This document shows, one piece after another, positions 26,653 through 34,601 of a stretch of 64,000 nt of DNA. The notes under the pieces were generated by a model, which was not told the origin of the DNA, did not search any database, and saw nothing but the letters and a program-made list of their open reading frames with translations. The position numbers and the translations under genes are program-made. Location: the NCBI GenBank assembly GCA_902778585.1, contig CACYYD010000005.1:1-64000 (forward strand), written 5' to 3'. Source of the DNA: an uncultured Eubacteriales bacterium (GTDB lineage Bacteria > Bacillota > Clostridia > Peptostreptococcales > Anaerovoracaceae). The stretch's first letter is position 1; each line of letters opens with the position of its first letter.

Positions 26653-26676
26653 CCGGGGCAGATGCCCCGGTTTTTT
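26653..26676 (+). terminator. Strong intrinsic terminator ending the B12 locus
   Basis: CCGGGGCA (26653-26660) and TGCCCCGG (26663-26670) form a perfect 8-bp stem with only GA between them, followed at once by six T (26671-26676). It closes the gene run that ends with the AAA+ ATPase. Confidence 0.9.
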
Positions 26677-26721
26677 GTGCCGCCCATCAAGGAAAATGCA
26701 GCTGTCCGGCAGTAAGTATCA

Positions 26722-26767
26722 TTAAATCTGATATGCTGATGCAGAGTCGATAGATTTAACTTATAAT
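26722..26767 (+). promoter_or_regulatory. Candidate promoter with an overlapping inverted repeat ahead of the methyltransferase island
   Basis: A TATAAT box lies at 26762-26767 without a clear -35 at 17 bases. Just upstream TTAAATCT (26722-26729) and AGATTTAA (26752-26759) form a perfect 8-bp inverted repeat with a 22-base spacer, its right arm touching the -10 box. The layout suggests an activator or repressor site for the corrinoid methyltransferase operon. Confidence 0.5.
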
Positions 26768-26833
26768 AGAGCGGCGGCTTGTTGGTATATTATTTCTGTG
26801 TATGTAATATCTGCTAAGAGCCGGGAGAGCATT

Positions 26834-27982
26834 ATGACTTACGAAGAACTTAAGAAAGAAATGGAAAAGTACCCCGAGACTATGTCTGCGGGTGAAAGAA
26901 TGCAGAAGTATGCAGCCGGTGAAACGGTAGACCATATACCGTTTTCCATCCAGAGCAATGAAGAGGCCATGGCCAACATATTCGGCTATACTACTGCTCA
27001 GTGGAGAAATGACGTAAACGTACACATCGATGTCATAAAGAGAAGACTGGAAGAGTTCAACATCGGCGGACTCGCTGCGGGCCTCAGACTGAGGACTATG
27101 GCGCAGGCTGTCGGCTCCGAGATCTACTTCCCTGAAGTCGGCATTGACCGCGTTATCAAGCCTGTGCTCACAGACTGGTCGATGCTCCCGGAACTCATGA
27201 AGGACGATCCTAAGAAGAACCCTGTGTTCCTTGCGGTCCTTCAGAGAGGAATCGATCTTAAGATGGCGTTCCCTGACATGGGCATCGCTATGCCGGTAGC
27301 GGGACCTTTTACCAACGCGTCTCTTATCAGACCTGTAGAGATGATCCTCAGAGATACAGTCAGAAACCCTGAAAAGCTGAACGATCTTCTCAAGTGGACG
27401 GTAGACTATACAGTCGCATATGCTGAGATGTTCGCTGACGAGTTCGGCGGCGGCGGATGCACCATCTGCGATCCTATCAGCTGTGCCGACATTCTCGGCA
27501 AGAGAAACTACAAAAAGTTCTCGCATCCTTGGCTTGAGTATCTGATCGAAGGTCTTACACAGACTCTCGGCAAAAAGCCTGGCATCCACATCTGCGGAAA
27601 GACTTCGCCGCTGTGGGATGACATGCTCAAACTCAAGGTGGCAAGCTTCAGCGTAGACAACATGGAGAATCTCGTCGATGCAAGAGACAAGATGGGCCCT
27701 GTATTCGGACTGGTCGGCAACGTAGCTCCTGTAGATGTTATGCTCAACGGCACTATCGATGACGTCATCGAGACATGCAAGCAGTGCATCATCAACGGCT
27801 CCGAAGCTGAGAACGGATACACACTCGGCACGGGCTGCCAGGTACCTATCGGAACACCGAGAGAGAACTTTGATGCCTTCATCTACGCCGCACGCAAGTA
27901 CGGCAGAGGAGCCCGCAAGGGTATGCTCCCTCTGGGCATCGTCGAAGAAGCGGCTCACGAAGTGATAATGAATAAAGAATGA
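26834..27982 (+). CDS. UroD-superfamily corrinoid methyltransferase, paralogue A1
   Basis: Cytoplasmic TIM-barrel protein of 382 aa in the uroporphyrinogen decarboxylase superfamily, the branch whose members (MtaA, MtbA, CmuA and relatives) move methyl groups to or from a corrinoid protein. The zinc pattern of the methyltransferases is intact: His252 and Cys254 in IHICGKTS and Cys335 in LGTGCQVP. The N-terminus has the superfamily start MSAGERMQKYAAGETVDHIPF. ATG 26834 follows GGGAGAG. The corrinoid protein gene is next, so this is probably its methyl-donor enzyme. It resembles the products at 37233 and 44286 more than those at 30615 and 32395. The substrate is unknown. Confidence 0.85.
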   Translation: MTYEELKKEMEKYPETMSAGERMQKYAAGETVDHIPFSIQSNEEAMANIFGYTTAQWRNDVNVHIDVIKRRLEEFNIGGLAAGLRLRTMAQAVGSEIYFPEVGIDRVIKPVLTDWSMLPELMKDDPKKNPVFLAVLQRGIDLKMAFPDMGIAMPVAGPFTNASLIRPVEMILRDTVRNPEKLNDLLKWTVDYTVAYAEMFADEFGGGGCTICDPISCADILGKRNYKKFSHPWLEYLIEGLTQTLGKKPGIHICGKTSPLWDDMLKLKVASFSVDNMENLVDARDKMGPVFGLVGNVAPVDVMLNGTIDDVIETCKQCIINGSEAENGYTLGTGCQVPIGTPRENFDAFIYAARKYGRGARKGMLPLGIVEEAAHEVIMNKE

Positions 27983-28064
27983 TACCGGCGCGGGTCCTGA
28001 ATAAATACAGGTCCGTTCGAAAGCGCTGCTTAAAAAGATGACAATTATAAAGGAGAATATATTG

Positions 28065-28721
28065 ATGGCAACAAAAGAAGAACTGCTGCAGAAGATGTCC
28101 GACATGGTTTTCGAGATGGAGGACGAAGATATCGCTGAAGTATGTGAAGAGTACATCGAAGAGGGCTATGACGCTCTGGACGGAATCCTGCACGGACTCG
28201 TTGACGGCATGAACCGCGCAAGCGACATGTACGACCAGGAAGAGTACTTCGTAACAGACCTGCTGCTCTGCTCTGACGCAATGTATGCAGGACTCGACGT
28301 TCTGCGTCCGCATCTCCCTGAAGACGCATCGACAGGCGAGACAAAGAAGGCTGTTATCGGCGTAGTCGAGGGCGATACTCACGATATCGGAAAGAACCTC
28401 GTAAAGATCATGATGGAGACTGCAGGCTTCGAGATGTATGACCTCGGAAGAGACGTTCCGCTTGACAGCTTCGTAGAGAAGGCAAAGGAAGTCGATGCCG
28501 ACCTCATCATGATGTCGACACTCATGACAACAACGATGCCTGGAATGAGAGAGGTCATCAACAAGCTCAAAGAGCAGGGTATGAGAGACAGCGTCAAGGT
28601 AATGGTAGGCGGAAGCCCTATCTCCATGAAGTACGCTGAGGACATCGGGGCTGACGGATATTCCAGAAACGCCGTAGAAGCAGTTGAAGTCGCAAAGAAA
28701 CTTTGCGGCATGGCTGACTGA
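28065..28721 (+). CDS. Corrinoid (B12-binding) methyl-carrier protein
   Basis: Protein of 218 aa with the two-domain build of MtaC/MtbC/MtvC-type methyl carriers. Residues 1-90 form the helical cap with LLQKMSDMVFEMEDEDIAEV at the start. Residues about 94-218 form the Rossmann-like cobalamin domain, with the lower-ligand histidine His106 in GDTHDIGKNLV, then MSTLMTTTMPGM and VMVGGSPIS. ATG 28065 follows AAGGAG. It is the only corrinoid carrier in the window, while five methyltransferase-like genes surround it. Its cobalt must be kept in the Co(I) state, which the next gene probably ensures. Confidence 0.93.
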   Translation: MATKEELLQKMSDMVFEMEDEDIAEVCEEYIEEGYDALDGILHGLVDGMNRASDMYDQEEYFVTDLLLCSDAMYAGLDVLRPHLPEDASTGETKKAVIGVVEGDTHDIGKNLVKIMMETAGFEMYDLGRDVPLDSFVEKAKEVDADLIMMSTLMTTTMPGMREVINKLKEQGMRDSVKVMVGGSPISMKYAEDIGADGYSRNAVEAVEVAKKLCGMAD

Positions 28722-28745
28722 TCCATACAGGAGAATTAGTAAGAT

Positions 28746-30593
28746 ATGCCTTTATTGAAAGTAATGCCGGAGGAAAAGCGATTTGATTTTGCCTCCGGCA
28801 AAAATTTGATGCAGATAATGCTCGACGCGGGACTGTTTATCGACAACGCCTGCGGAGGAAAGGGCCTGTGCGGAAAGTGCAGGGTCAGGATAGTGAGCGG
28901 AGACGCCGGTGAGCCGGGCGAGACCGAGCGCGGCATGATAAGCGAAGCCGATCTTGCGCAGGGCGTAAGGCTGGCCTGCCTTGTTTATCCTGAGTCGGAT
29001 ATAACCATCGAGCCGCTCCAGAAGGAAAAGAAGCACGATGTTCTCGCGTCGGGATACATGCCGGACTTCGAATTCGAGCCCGACATCGTAAAGAAGCCGG
29101 TAACCATACACAAGCCGACTCTTGCTGACCAGACACCGTTTGAGAACCAGATCATCGAACAGCTCGGTGTGGACGCATCAGTCGGACATGACGGCGCGAC
29201 CGGATACCTTGGCGTGGACTACACTGCGCTCAGTGAGCATTCGATGCTGCCGGGCGACTACACGGCTGTGCTCCACAACGAAAAGATCATCGCTCTCGAG
29301 CCGGGTGACACAACAGACTCGGTATACGGAGTCGCCATAGATATCGGAACAACGACTGTAGTCTGTTCGCTGATCGATATGCTGACGGGTGAAGAACTCG
29401 GACACGCTTCAGAGATAAATGCCCAGAAGTTCTTCGGACTCGACGTTCTCACGAGGATAACCTACGAGATCGAGAATCCTGAGGACGGAGCGGACAAGCT
29501 GCAGAAGGCGATAGTCGGATCCATCAACAAGATGGTAAAGTCCGTATGCGATGAAAAGGGCGTGGCACAGGACCGCATATATGAGATATCGGTCGGCGCA
29601 AACTGCACTATGATGCATATGCTCATGGGTGTTGATGCGAGACCTATAGGCAAGGCGCCTTTCGCGCCTGTATTTGCGCGCGCTAAAGACGTCAAGGCTT
29701 CGGACATAGGTCTTAAGGCCGCTCCGGGAGCAAGGCTGTACTGTCTGCCTTCGGTATCGGCATACATCGGAGCGGACATCGTGGCGGGAGCCTACGTGTG
29801 CGATCTCAGGAACCGCAAGGGCAATGTCATGTTCATCGACATAGGTACGAACGGCGAGATAGTCCTCGCCGCGAACGGCCATCTGATGTCGTGCTCATGC
29901 GCTGCAGGTCCGGCTCTTGAGGGAATGAATATAAGCTCGGGAATGAGAGCTGCCGAGGGTGCCATCGAAGACATCCACATAAGCGAAGACGGAGTTGATC
30001 TCAAGGTGATAGGAGACAGCGAGCCGGCGGGTATCTGCGGCAGCGGCATCCTCACTGTCACAAAGGAGCTTCTGAGGACGGGATTCGTCAAAAAGACCGG
30101 AGCATTCGTTAAGGCTGATAAGTTCAGCGAAGACGACTACAGGGCGAAGTATCTTGCTGTCGATGAGGAAGGCAAGCGTTCCTTCAGGATGACTGAGGGC
30201 GGCAACGGCACGGATGCTCTTTACATAACGCAGGGAGATATACGTCAGGTGCAGCTTGCCAAGGGCGCGATCCTTTCGGGCTTCATGGCGCTTCTCAGAA
30301 AAGCCGGCATCGGCATGGAAGACCTCGATAAGGTCCTCATCGCCGGCCAGTTCGGTGCGCACCTGCCTGCTGAGAGCATCACGGGCACAGGCATACTGCC
30401 TTTCGAAGTCGAAGACAGGATCGAGTACGTCGGAAACACTTCCAAGACAGGAGCCTACATGGCACTTATGTCTTCGTCCGTAAAGAGACAGATGGAGGCT
30501 CTGGCGCATGACATGGATTATCTGGAGCTCGGAGCAACAGACAATTACGAGCGTCTGCTGTCAGAGTGCCTGATTTTCCCGTCATTCAAATAG
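28746..30593 (+). CDS. Corrinoid-activating ferredoxin/ASKHA protein (RACE/RamA-like, DUF4445 type)
   Basis: Protein of 615 aa that reductively reactivates corrinoid proteins oxidised to Co(II), using ATP. An N-terminal 2Fe-2S ferredoxin domain has Cys36, Cys42 and Cys45 in NACGGKGLCGKCRV and a fourth Cys near residue 78 (VRLACLVYP). A linker and middle domain follow, then an actin-like ATPase module with GVAIDIGTTTVVCSL near residue 197 and MFIDIGTNGEIVLA near residue 362. This is the build of RACE proteins of acetogens; RamA of methanogens instead carries 4Fe-4S clusters. It lies 24 bases behind the corrinoid protein gene, its likely client. Confidence 0.92.
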   Translation: MPLLKVMPEEKRFDFASGKNLMQIMLDAGLFIDNACGGKGLCGKCRVRIVSGDAGEPGETERGMISEADLAQGVRLACLVYPESDITIEPLQKEKKHDVLASGYMPDFEFEPDIVKKPVTIHKPTLADQTPFENQIIEQLGVDASVGHDGATGYLGVDYTALSEHSMLPGDYTAVLHNEKIIALEPGDTTDSVYGVAIDIGTTTVVCSLIDMLTGEELGHASEINAQKFFGLDVLTRITYEIENPEDGADKLQKAIVGSINKMVKSVCDEKGVAQDRIYEISVGANCTMMHMLMGVDARPIGKAPFAPVFARAKDVKASDIGLKAAPGARLYCLPSVSAYIGADIVAGAYVCDLRNRKGNVMFIDIGTNGEIVLAANGHLMSCSCAAGPALEGMNISSGMRAAEGAIEDIHISEDGVDLKVIGDSEPAGICGSGILTVTKELLRTGFVKKTGAFVKADKFSEDDYRAKYLAVDEEGKRSFRMTEGGNGTDALYITQGDIRQVQLAKGAILSGFMALLRKAGIGMEDLDKVLIAGQFGAHLPAESITGTGILPFEVEDRIEYVGNTSKTGAYMALMSSSVKRQMEALAHDMDYLELGATDNYERLLSECLIFPSFK

Positions 30594-30614
30594 TGTTAAA
30601 CAGAGGAACAGAAA

Positions 30615-31640
30615 ATGATTACAGCAAATGAAAGACTGATAAAGATACTGTCAGGCATGAAAGCCGATAGACCGGCCTGCATCTGCCCGGGCGGCATGAT
30701 GAACATGGTCACGAAGGCCCTGCAGGACGTCTGCGGAGTATATCTGCCTGAGGCTCATACCGATGCCAGGATGATGGCAGACCTCGCGAAGGCTATATAC
30801 GACAACGACTGCTTTGAGAACTACGGTGTTCCGTTCTGCATGACAGTCGAGGCTGAGGCTCTCGGTGCAACATGCACAATGGGTACTCAGTATTTTGAGC
30901 CGCATGTCACAGGCTATGCGATCGATACCGTTGAGGACTACGGCAAACTTACTCCGATGGACCTCAATGCCGGAAGAGCAAAGGTCACTCTCGATGCCAT
31001 CAGGATACTCAGGGCTGAGACAAAGGATGTCCCTATTATCGGAAACATCGTGGGTCCTGTAAGCGTGGCCAGCTCTGTCTGCGAGCCTACAAGGTATTAC
31101 AAGCAGATGAGGCAGAAGAGAGAACTCACACACGAATACATGCAGTTTGTGACCAATGATCTCATCAGGTTCGCTGAGGCCATGATCGACGCGGGCGCGG
31201 ATGTCATCGCGCTGTCCGATCCTAGCGGCACGGGCGAGATCCTGGGACCTAAGTTCTTTGACGAGTATGCGGTCACATATATCAACCAGGTGGTCGAGGC
31301 CGTACAGGCTAAGGGTGCCAAGATAATAGTCCACATCTGCGGACAGATGAAGTCCGTTTATGAGAAGGTCGCCAAGATCAAGAGCGATGCCTTCAGCTTT
31401 GATGCTGTAGTATCGCTGAGAGAGGCCAGAAAGAACCTGCCTGAGAAGGTCATCATGGGCAACGTCAGTACATTCGCCATCGAGATGAAGGACGAGAAGA
31501 CAGTAGATAAGCTGACTCATGCCTGCTATGCCAACGGTTCGGACATAATCTCGCCGGCCTGCGGACTCGGCATGGGATCACCGCTGTCCAACGTTCAGCA
31601 GGTCCTTAAGACAGTAAAGACATTCGGAGCGGATGAATAG
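30615..31640 (+). CDS. UroD-superfamily corrinoid methyltransferase, MtaA/MtbA-like (paralogue B1)
   Basis: TIM-barrel protein of 341 aa with the length and zinc pattern of MtaA/MtbA: His240 and Cys242 in VHICGQMKS and Cys316 in SPACGLGMGSP. The N-terminus MITANERLIKILSGMKADR and the VALSDPSGTGEILGPKFFDEY segment also match that branch. MtaA and MtbA methylate coenzyme M in methanogens. In a bacterium without CoM-dependent methanogenesis the acceptor must be something else, or the enzyme is a donor-side methyltransferase. It is translationally coupled to the LRR gene (overlap 8 bases). Confidence 0.85.
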   Translation: MITANERLIKILSGMKADRPACICPGGMMNMVTKALQDVCGVYLPEAHTDARMMADLAKAIYDNDCFENYGVPFCMTVEAEALGATCTMGTQYFEPHVTGYAIDTVEDYGKLTPMDLNAGRAKVTLDAIRILRAETKDVPIIGNIVGPVSVASSVCEPTRYYKQMRQKRELTHEYMQFVTNDLIRFAEAMIDAGADVIALSDPSGTGEILGPKFFDEYAVTYINQVVEAVQAKGAKIIVHICGQMKSVYEKVAKIKSDAFSFDAVVSLREARKNLPEKVIMGNVSTFAIEMKDEKTVDKLTHACYANGSDIISPACGLGMGSPLSNVQQVLKTVKTFGADE

Positions 31641-32379
31641 CGGTCCGGTATTCGAAAAATATGAAGAACAGGGCAGTGAGTTCTGCGTACCGGAAGGGAC
31701 CGTCCGCATAGGCGAGCTTGCCTTTTCGGGTGCCGATACCCTTGAGAAGCTGGTCATACCTGACTCAGTGGAAGAGATCGGCAACTACGCCTTCATGAAC
31801 TGCTATTCGCTGCGCGAGATACGGCTGCCTGAGATGGTCGTAAGACTTGGCGCGGGACTGTTCCAGAACTGCTGGCAGCTCAGGAGCGTGAGGCTTCCGG
31901 AGGGAACAGTATCTTTGGGTACCGACATGTTCGAAAACTGCCACGCTCTTACTGAGATAATCATACCGGCGAGCCTTGAGCAGGCCGCGAGGACATCGCT
32001 CAGCGGATGCCGGAGTCTCAGAAAGATACACATAAGACCGGAGCAGCTGATGCTGCTTCCGCCGTCGGCAAGATACACTGCGGCGCTGACCTATATGGAA
32101 GACAGGTCTGCCGGAAGGGAAGAATCGGGCAGCAGCGGGACAGAGATAATAGACAGCTATGTCAGGGAGAGGCAGAAGTCATTCCTGGACTTAGCGATAA
32201 ACAGGAAGAGCCCCGAGGCCGTGAAGTACATGCTTGAGCATGGGCTTGCGGATGAAGAGGCTCTGAGAGAATACACTGAAAGATCCGTGAAAGGCGGTCG
32301 GACCGAGATCACCGCGCTGCTGCTCGACAGCCTCAAAGGCGGCGCGGGCGGCGGTATGAGTGAGGATCCGTTCATCTGA
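31633..32379 (+). CDS. Leucine-rich-repeat protein (BspA/LRR_5 type) without signal peptide
   Basis: Protein of 248 aa. Residues about 15-135 hold four to five LRR_5 repeats of the pattern LxxLVIPDSVEEIGNYAFMNC. The C-terminal 90 residues are helical and look faintly ankyrin-like (SPEAVKYMLEHGLADEEALREY). There is no signal peptide or membrane segment, so it should be cytosolic, unlike most BspA-type repeat proteins. It overlaps the methyltransferase gene at 30615 by 8 bases and precedes the next by 15 bases, so it is made in step with them. A scaffold or adaptor role is possible but unproven. Confidence 0.8.
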   Translation: MNSGPVFEKYEEQGSEFCVPEGTVRIGELAFSGADTLEKLVIPDSVEEIGNYAFMNCYSLREIRLPEMVVRLGAGLFQNCWQLRSVRLPEGTVSLGTDMFENCHALTEIIIPASLEQAARTSLSGCRSLRKIHIRPEQLMLLPPSARYTAALTYMEDRSAGREESGSSGTEIIDSYVRERQKSFLDLAINRKSPEAVKYMLEHGLADEEALREYTERSVKGGRTEITALLLDSLKGGAGGGMSEDPFI

Positions 32380-32394
32380 AAGACAGGTAAGATA

Positions 32395-33264
32395 ATGGCT
32401 GAAATAAGAGAATACAAGTGCACATATTCAAACTCTGTAGGCATAAGTGCTGAGGTGACTGCCGGTCTGGGACTGGAGTTTCCTGACGCTTACATGCACA
32501 GTGAGACCATGCAGGTGCTGGCGAAGGCGATAAAGGCGCACGACGATGCTGACTTCTGTCTGCTTCCTTTCTGCCGCACTGTTGAAGCCGAGGCGATGGG
32601 AGCCGTTCTCAACTACGGCGACGCAAACACAGGACCGAGAGCGAAGGACCCTATATGCGAGGGATGCGCAGACGTTCTGGCGCTGCCGGCTGTCGATGTG
32701 ACAAAGGGCAGAATGGCAGAAGTGCTCGACGCGTGCAAAACTCTCAAGGACCAGGGCGAGACCGTATGCCTCGAGGTTACGGGTCCGTTCACCATCCTTC
32801 AGGCACTTATGGAGCCGCGCAAGGTCTTCAAGGCGTACAGAAAAGACAGAGAGGGAATGCTTGCCGTGCTCGAAAAGCTCGGAGCAGACCTTCTTGCGTA
32901 TATAGAAGCCGGCAAAAAAGCGGGCGTCGATGTGATCATCTTCTCGGATTCGGCCGGAGCACCTGAACTTCTGGGACCTAAGTTCACGGCACAGGCTGTC
33001 GAGGATTTCTATCATCCGTTCCTTAAGAAGGTCTCGGAACTGATGGACGACAGCTGCATATTCCTGCTTTGCCCTAAGTTCACATATGCGGTCATCGATA
33101 CCGGTTTCGCGGAGATGAAGGATCACGATCTTGAGCCCGGCATCGACTTCCTTGAAGCCATGCTGCAGATGAAAGGCAAGGCGAAGATCGCGGGCCAGGT
33201 CTGCATAAAGAACATAGGCGTTAAGCTTGCCAACGGCAAGTTCAGGGAGATCATCCTTAAGTAG
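32395..33264 (+). CDS. Short UroD-superfamily protein with an altered zinc site (paralogue B2)
   Basis: Protein of 289 aa similar to the MtaA-like product at 30615 (compare AGAPELLGPKFTAQAVEDFYHPFL with its SGTGEILGPKFFDEY, and the common VEAEAMGA/VEAEALGA). It is about 50 residues shorter, mostly lacking the N-terminus. Where active relatives have His-x-Cys, it reads FLLCPKF: Cys226 is kept but Leu224 replaces the histidine. A late Cys270 occurs in AGQVCIKN. It may bind metal differently, be inactive, or act as a partner subunit. It has its own start behind AGACAGGTAAG, and DUF1638 follows. Confidence 0.8.
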   Translation: MAEIREYKCTYSNSVGISAEVTAGLGLEFPDAYMHSETMQVLAKAIKAHDDADFCLLPFCRTVEAEAMGAVLNYGDANTGPRAKDPICEGCADVLALPAVDVTKGRMAEVLDACKTLKDQGETVCLEVTGPFTILQALMEPRKVFKAYRKDREGMLAVLEKLGADLLAYIEAGKKAGVDVIIFSDSAGAPELLGPKFTAQAVEDFYHPFLKKVSELMDDSCIFLLCPKFTYAVIDTGFAEMKDHDLEPGIDFLEAMLQMKGKAKIAGQVCIKNIGVKLANGKFREIILK

Positions 33265-33285
33265 AAGGCGCAGCGGAGGACCCGT

Positions 33286-33990
33286 TTGGATCTGAAGAAA
33301 TATAAGAAAAAAGTACTTATAGCGTGTTCGATGATCGAAGACGAGATAAACGCCGTCTTCGATCGTTTTGACATACAGGACATAGAAGTGCGCTGGCAGG
33401 AGAGGGGCCATCACAATGACCCCGACAAGCTTCGCGACGTTGTCCAGGCAGAGATAGACAGAGCTGAGGCGGAAGGCGCAGATCTCATTCTGTTGGCGTA
33501 CGGACTCTGCGGCAACGGGGCCGTGGGCTGGCATACGGAGAATGCGATGCTCGTTATGCCGCGCTTTGACGACTGTGTCAACATGATGCTCTGCATGGGA
33601 AAAAGGGACAGACGCAATTACCTCGATGCCGGCAATATGTATCTGACAGGAGGCTGGAGCCGCGACGATGGCGCTTTGCTCGCTATGTTTGAGAGCTATC
33701 TCTCAAAATACGGAAAGAGAAAAGCGGATAAATTAATGAAGATAATGCTGGCTTCGTACAGCAGTGTCACGGTGATAGACACGGGATGCTTTGAGATGGA
33801 ACCGGTAATACAGTATGCAGACGAATGCGCTGAGCGCTTCGGACTTGCAAGACGCATCGTCCCCGGCGGCAACAGCCCTATGGTAAAGCTTCTGACAGGG
33901 GACTGGGATGAAGATATGATAGTAAAAGAGCCGGGGTCACCGGTCACTGAAGAGGAATTCGATTTCAAGGCCGAAGACGTTACAGCATAA
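33286..33990 (+). CDS. DUF1638 family protein
   Basis: Soluble protein of 234 aa. The N-terminus KKVLIACSMIEDEINAVF, LLAYGLCGNGAVG, the MPRFDDCVNMMLCMG segment and TVIDTGCFEMEPVIQYAD are the conserved points of DUF1638, a family seen near corrinoid methyltransferase genes in methanogens and anaerobic bacteria. The cysteines in LCGNG, DDCVNMMLC and DTGCFE could bind metal. The start is TTG at 33286 with GGAGG seven bases ahead. Function unknown. The gene is followed in the same frame by a methyltransferase remnant. Confidence 0.78.
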   Translation: MDLKKYKKKVLIACSMIEDEINAVFDRFDIQDIEVRWQERGHHNDPDKLRDVVQAEIDRAEAEGADLILLAYGLCGNGAVGWHTENAMLVMPRFDDCVNMMLCMGKRDRRNYLDAGNMYLTGGWSRDDGALLAMFESYLSKYGKRKADKLMKIMLASYSSVTVIDTGCFEMEPVIQYADECAERFGLARRIVPGGNSPMVKLLTGDWDEDMIVKEPGSPVTEEEFDFKAEDVTA

Positions 33991-34218
33991 ACCCGGGAAA
34001 CGCTGCTGAGGTTTTCGACTGATGCTCTCATTGCGGTCAGCGAGGAATTTGCGAAGTGCGGCGTGGATATCTTCATCTGCGGCAACACAAACAAGATCAC
34101 TGCAGCGATGCTCGAATCGGGCTGTGACGTCCCTGTAGATGCTCCGAAAGAGAATGTACTGGCCTTTATGGACGCGGTAAGGGAATACGGTCCGACCCGT
34201 CTGGGAGAAAAGAAATAG
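33991..34218 (+). pseudogene. Remnant of a UroD-superfamily methyltransferase gene
   Basis: Directly after the TAA of the DUF1638 gene the same frame stays open for 75 codons to a TAG at 34216-34218. The text (LLRFSTDALIAVSEEFAKCG, then FICGNTNKITAAML and GCDVPVDAPKENVLAFMDAV) matches the middle and C-terminal parts of UroD-type methyltransferases, with roughly 100 residues missing between them. There is no ribosome site or ATG at its head. I read it as the leftover of a sixth paralogue after an internal deletion. Confidence 0.7.
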
Positions 34219-34444
34219 TCTGCAGCGGGCAGCAGGGAGGCTGAGAGGTTAGAGATATCGAATTTATCAATATATAACTCGGGTTACAATAGATGAATAT
34301 TATTTGATACCTGTAGTTACATTCTCTAATATCAATATATTAATGACATAAACGCTGACCAGAGACCCTGGAGGCAATGTCGGGATTTTGATTCCTGCAT
34401 TGTCTCTTTTTTCTTGGTTAACATGGAAAAGGAGAAACAGGAGA
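34219..34444 (+). promoter_or_regulatory. Leader region of the DUF2292-metNIQ operon with a terminator-like hairpin
   Basis: AT-rich, gene-free stretch. A possible -10 is TACAAT at 34285-34290 with TTATCA upstream (spacing 15). A hairpin at about 34373-34404 (CAATG with CATTG, GGA with TCC) is followed by six T at 34407-34412, only about 30 bases before the small gene. This fits an attenuator in a regulated leader. I see no SAM-I (S-box) core and no T-box consensus, so the regulator class is open. Confidence 0.5.
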
Positions 34445-34588
34445 ATGGACAATAAAGAACTGATTGTTAATTATGACATACTGCTCGATGCAGTAAAGGG
34501 TATACAGTATGGAAGCGTTACCGCCCATATACAGGACGGCAAGATCGTTTACATAGAGAAGACAGAGAAAATCAAGATTCAGAAGTAA
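34445..34588 (+). CDS. DUF2292 small protein (YezD-like)
   Basis: Protein of 47 aa, ATG 34445 behind CAGGAG. The pattern ILLDAVKGIQYGSVTAHIQDGKIVYIEKTEK matches the short DUF2292 family, whose members often sit with sulfur and methionine genes. It lies 13 bases ahead of metN. A role in sulfur metabolism control is inferred from that association only. Confidence 0.75.
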   Translation: MDNKELIVNYDILLDAVKGIQYGSVTAHIQDGKIVYIEKTEKIKIQK

Positions 34589-34601
34589 CGGGGGCAGAAA
34601 A

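Noticed and set aside
26756..28156. 466-codon open frame on the minus strand over the first methyltransferase and corrinoid genes
   Set aside because: The plus strand carries clear conserved enzymes with ribosome sites here. The minus frame has no recognisable motif and reflects the GC-skewed codon use.
33988..34218. Stop-codon readthrough joining DUF1638 and the methyltransferase fragment
   Set aside because: The stop is TAA, not the TAG used for pyrrolysine, no recoding signal is visible, and the fragment itself lacks about 100 residues of its family. A decayed gene explains it better.
34219..34444. S-box (SAM-I) or T-box leader of metNIQ
   Set aside because: The hairpin and T-run fit an attenuator, but the conserved S-box core and the T-box consensus before a terminator are not seen.
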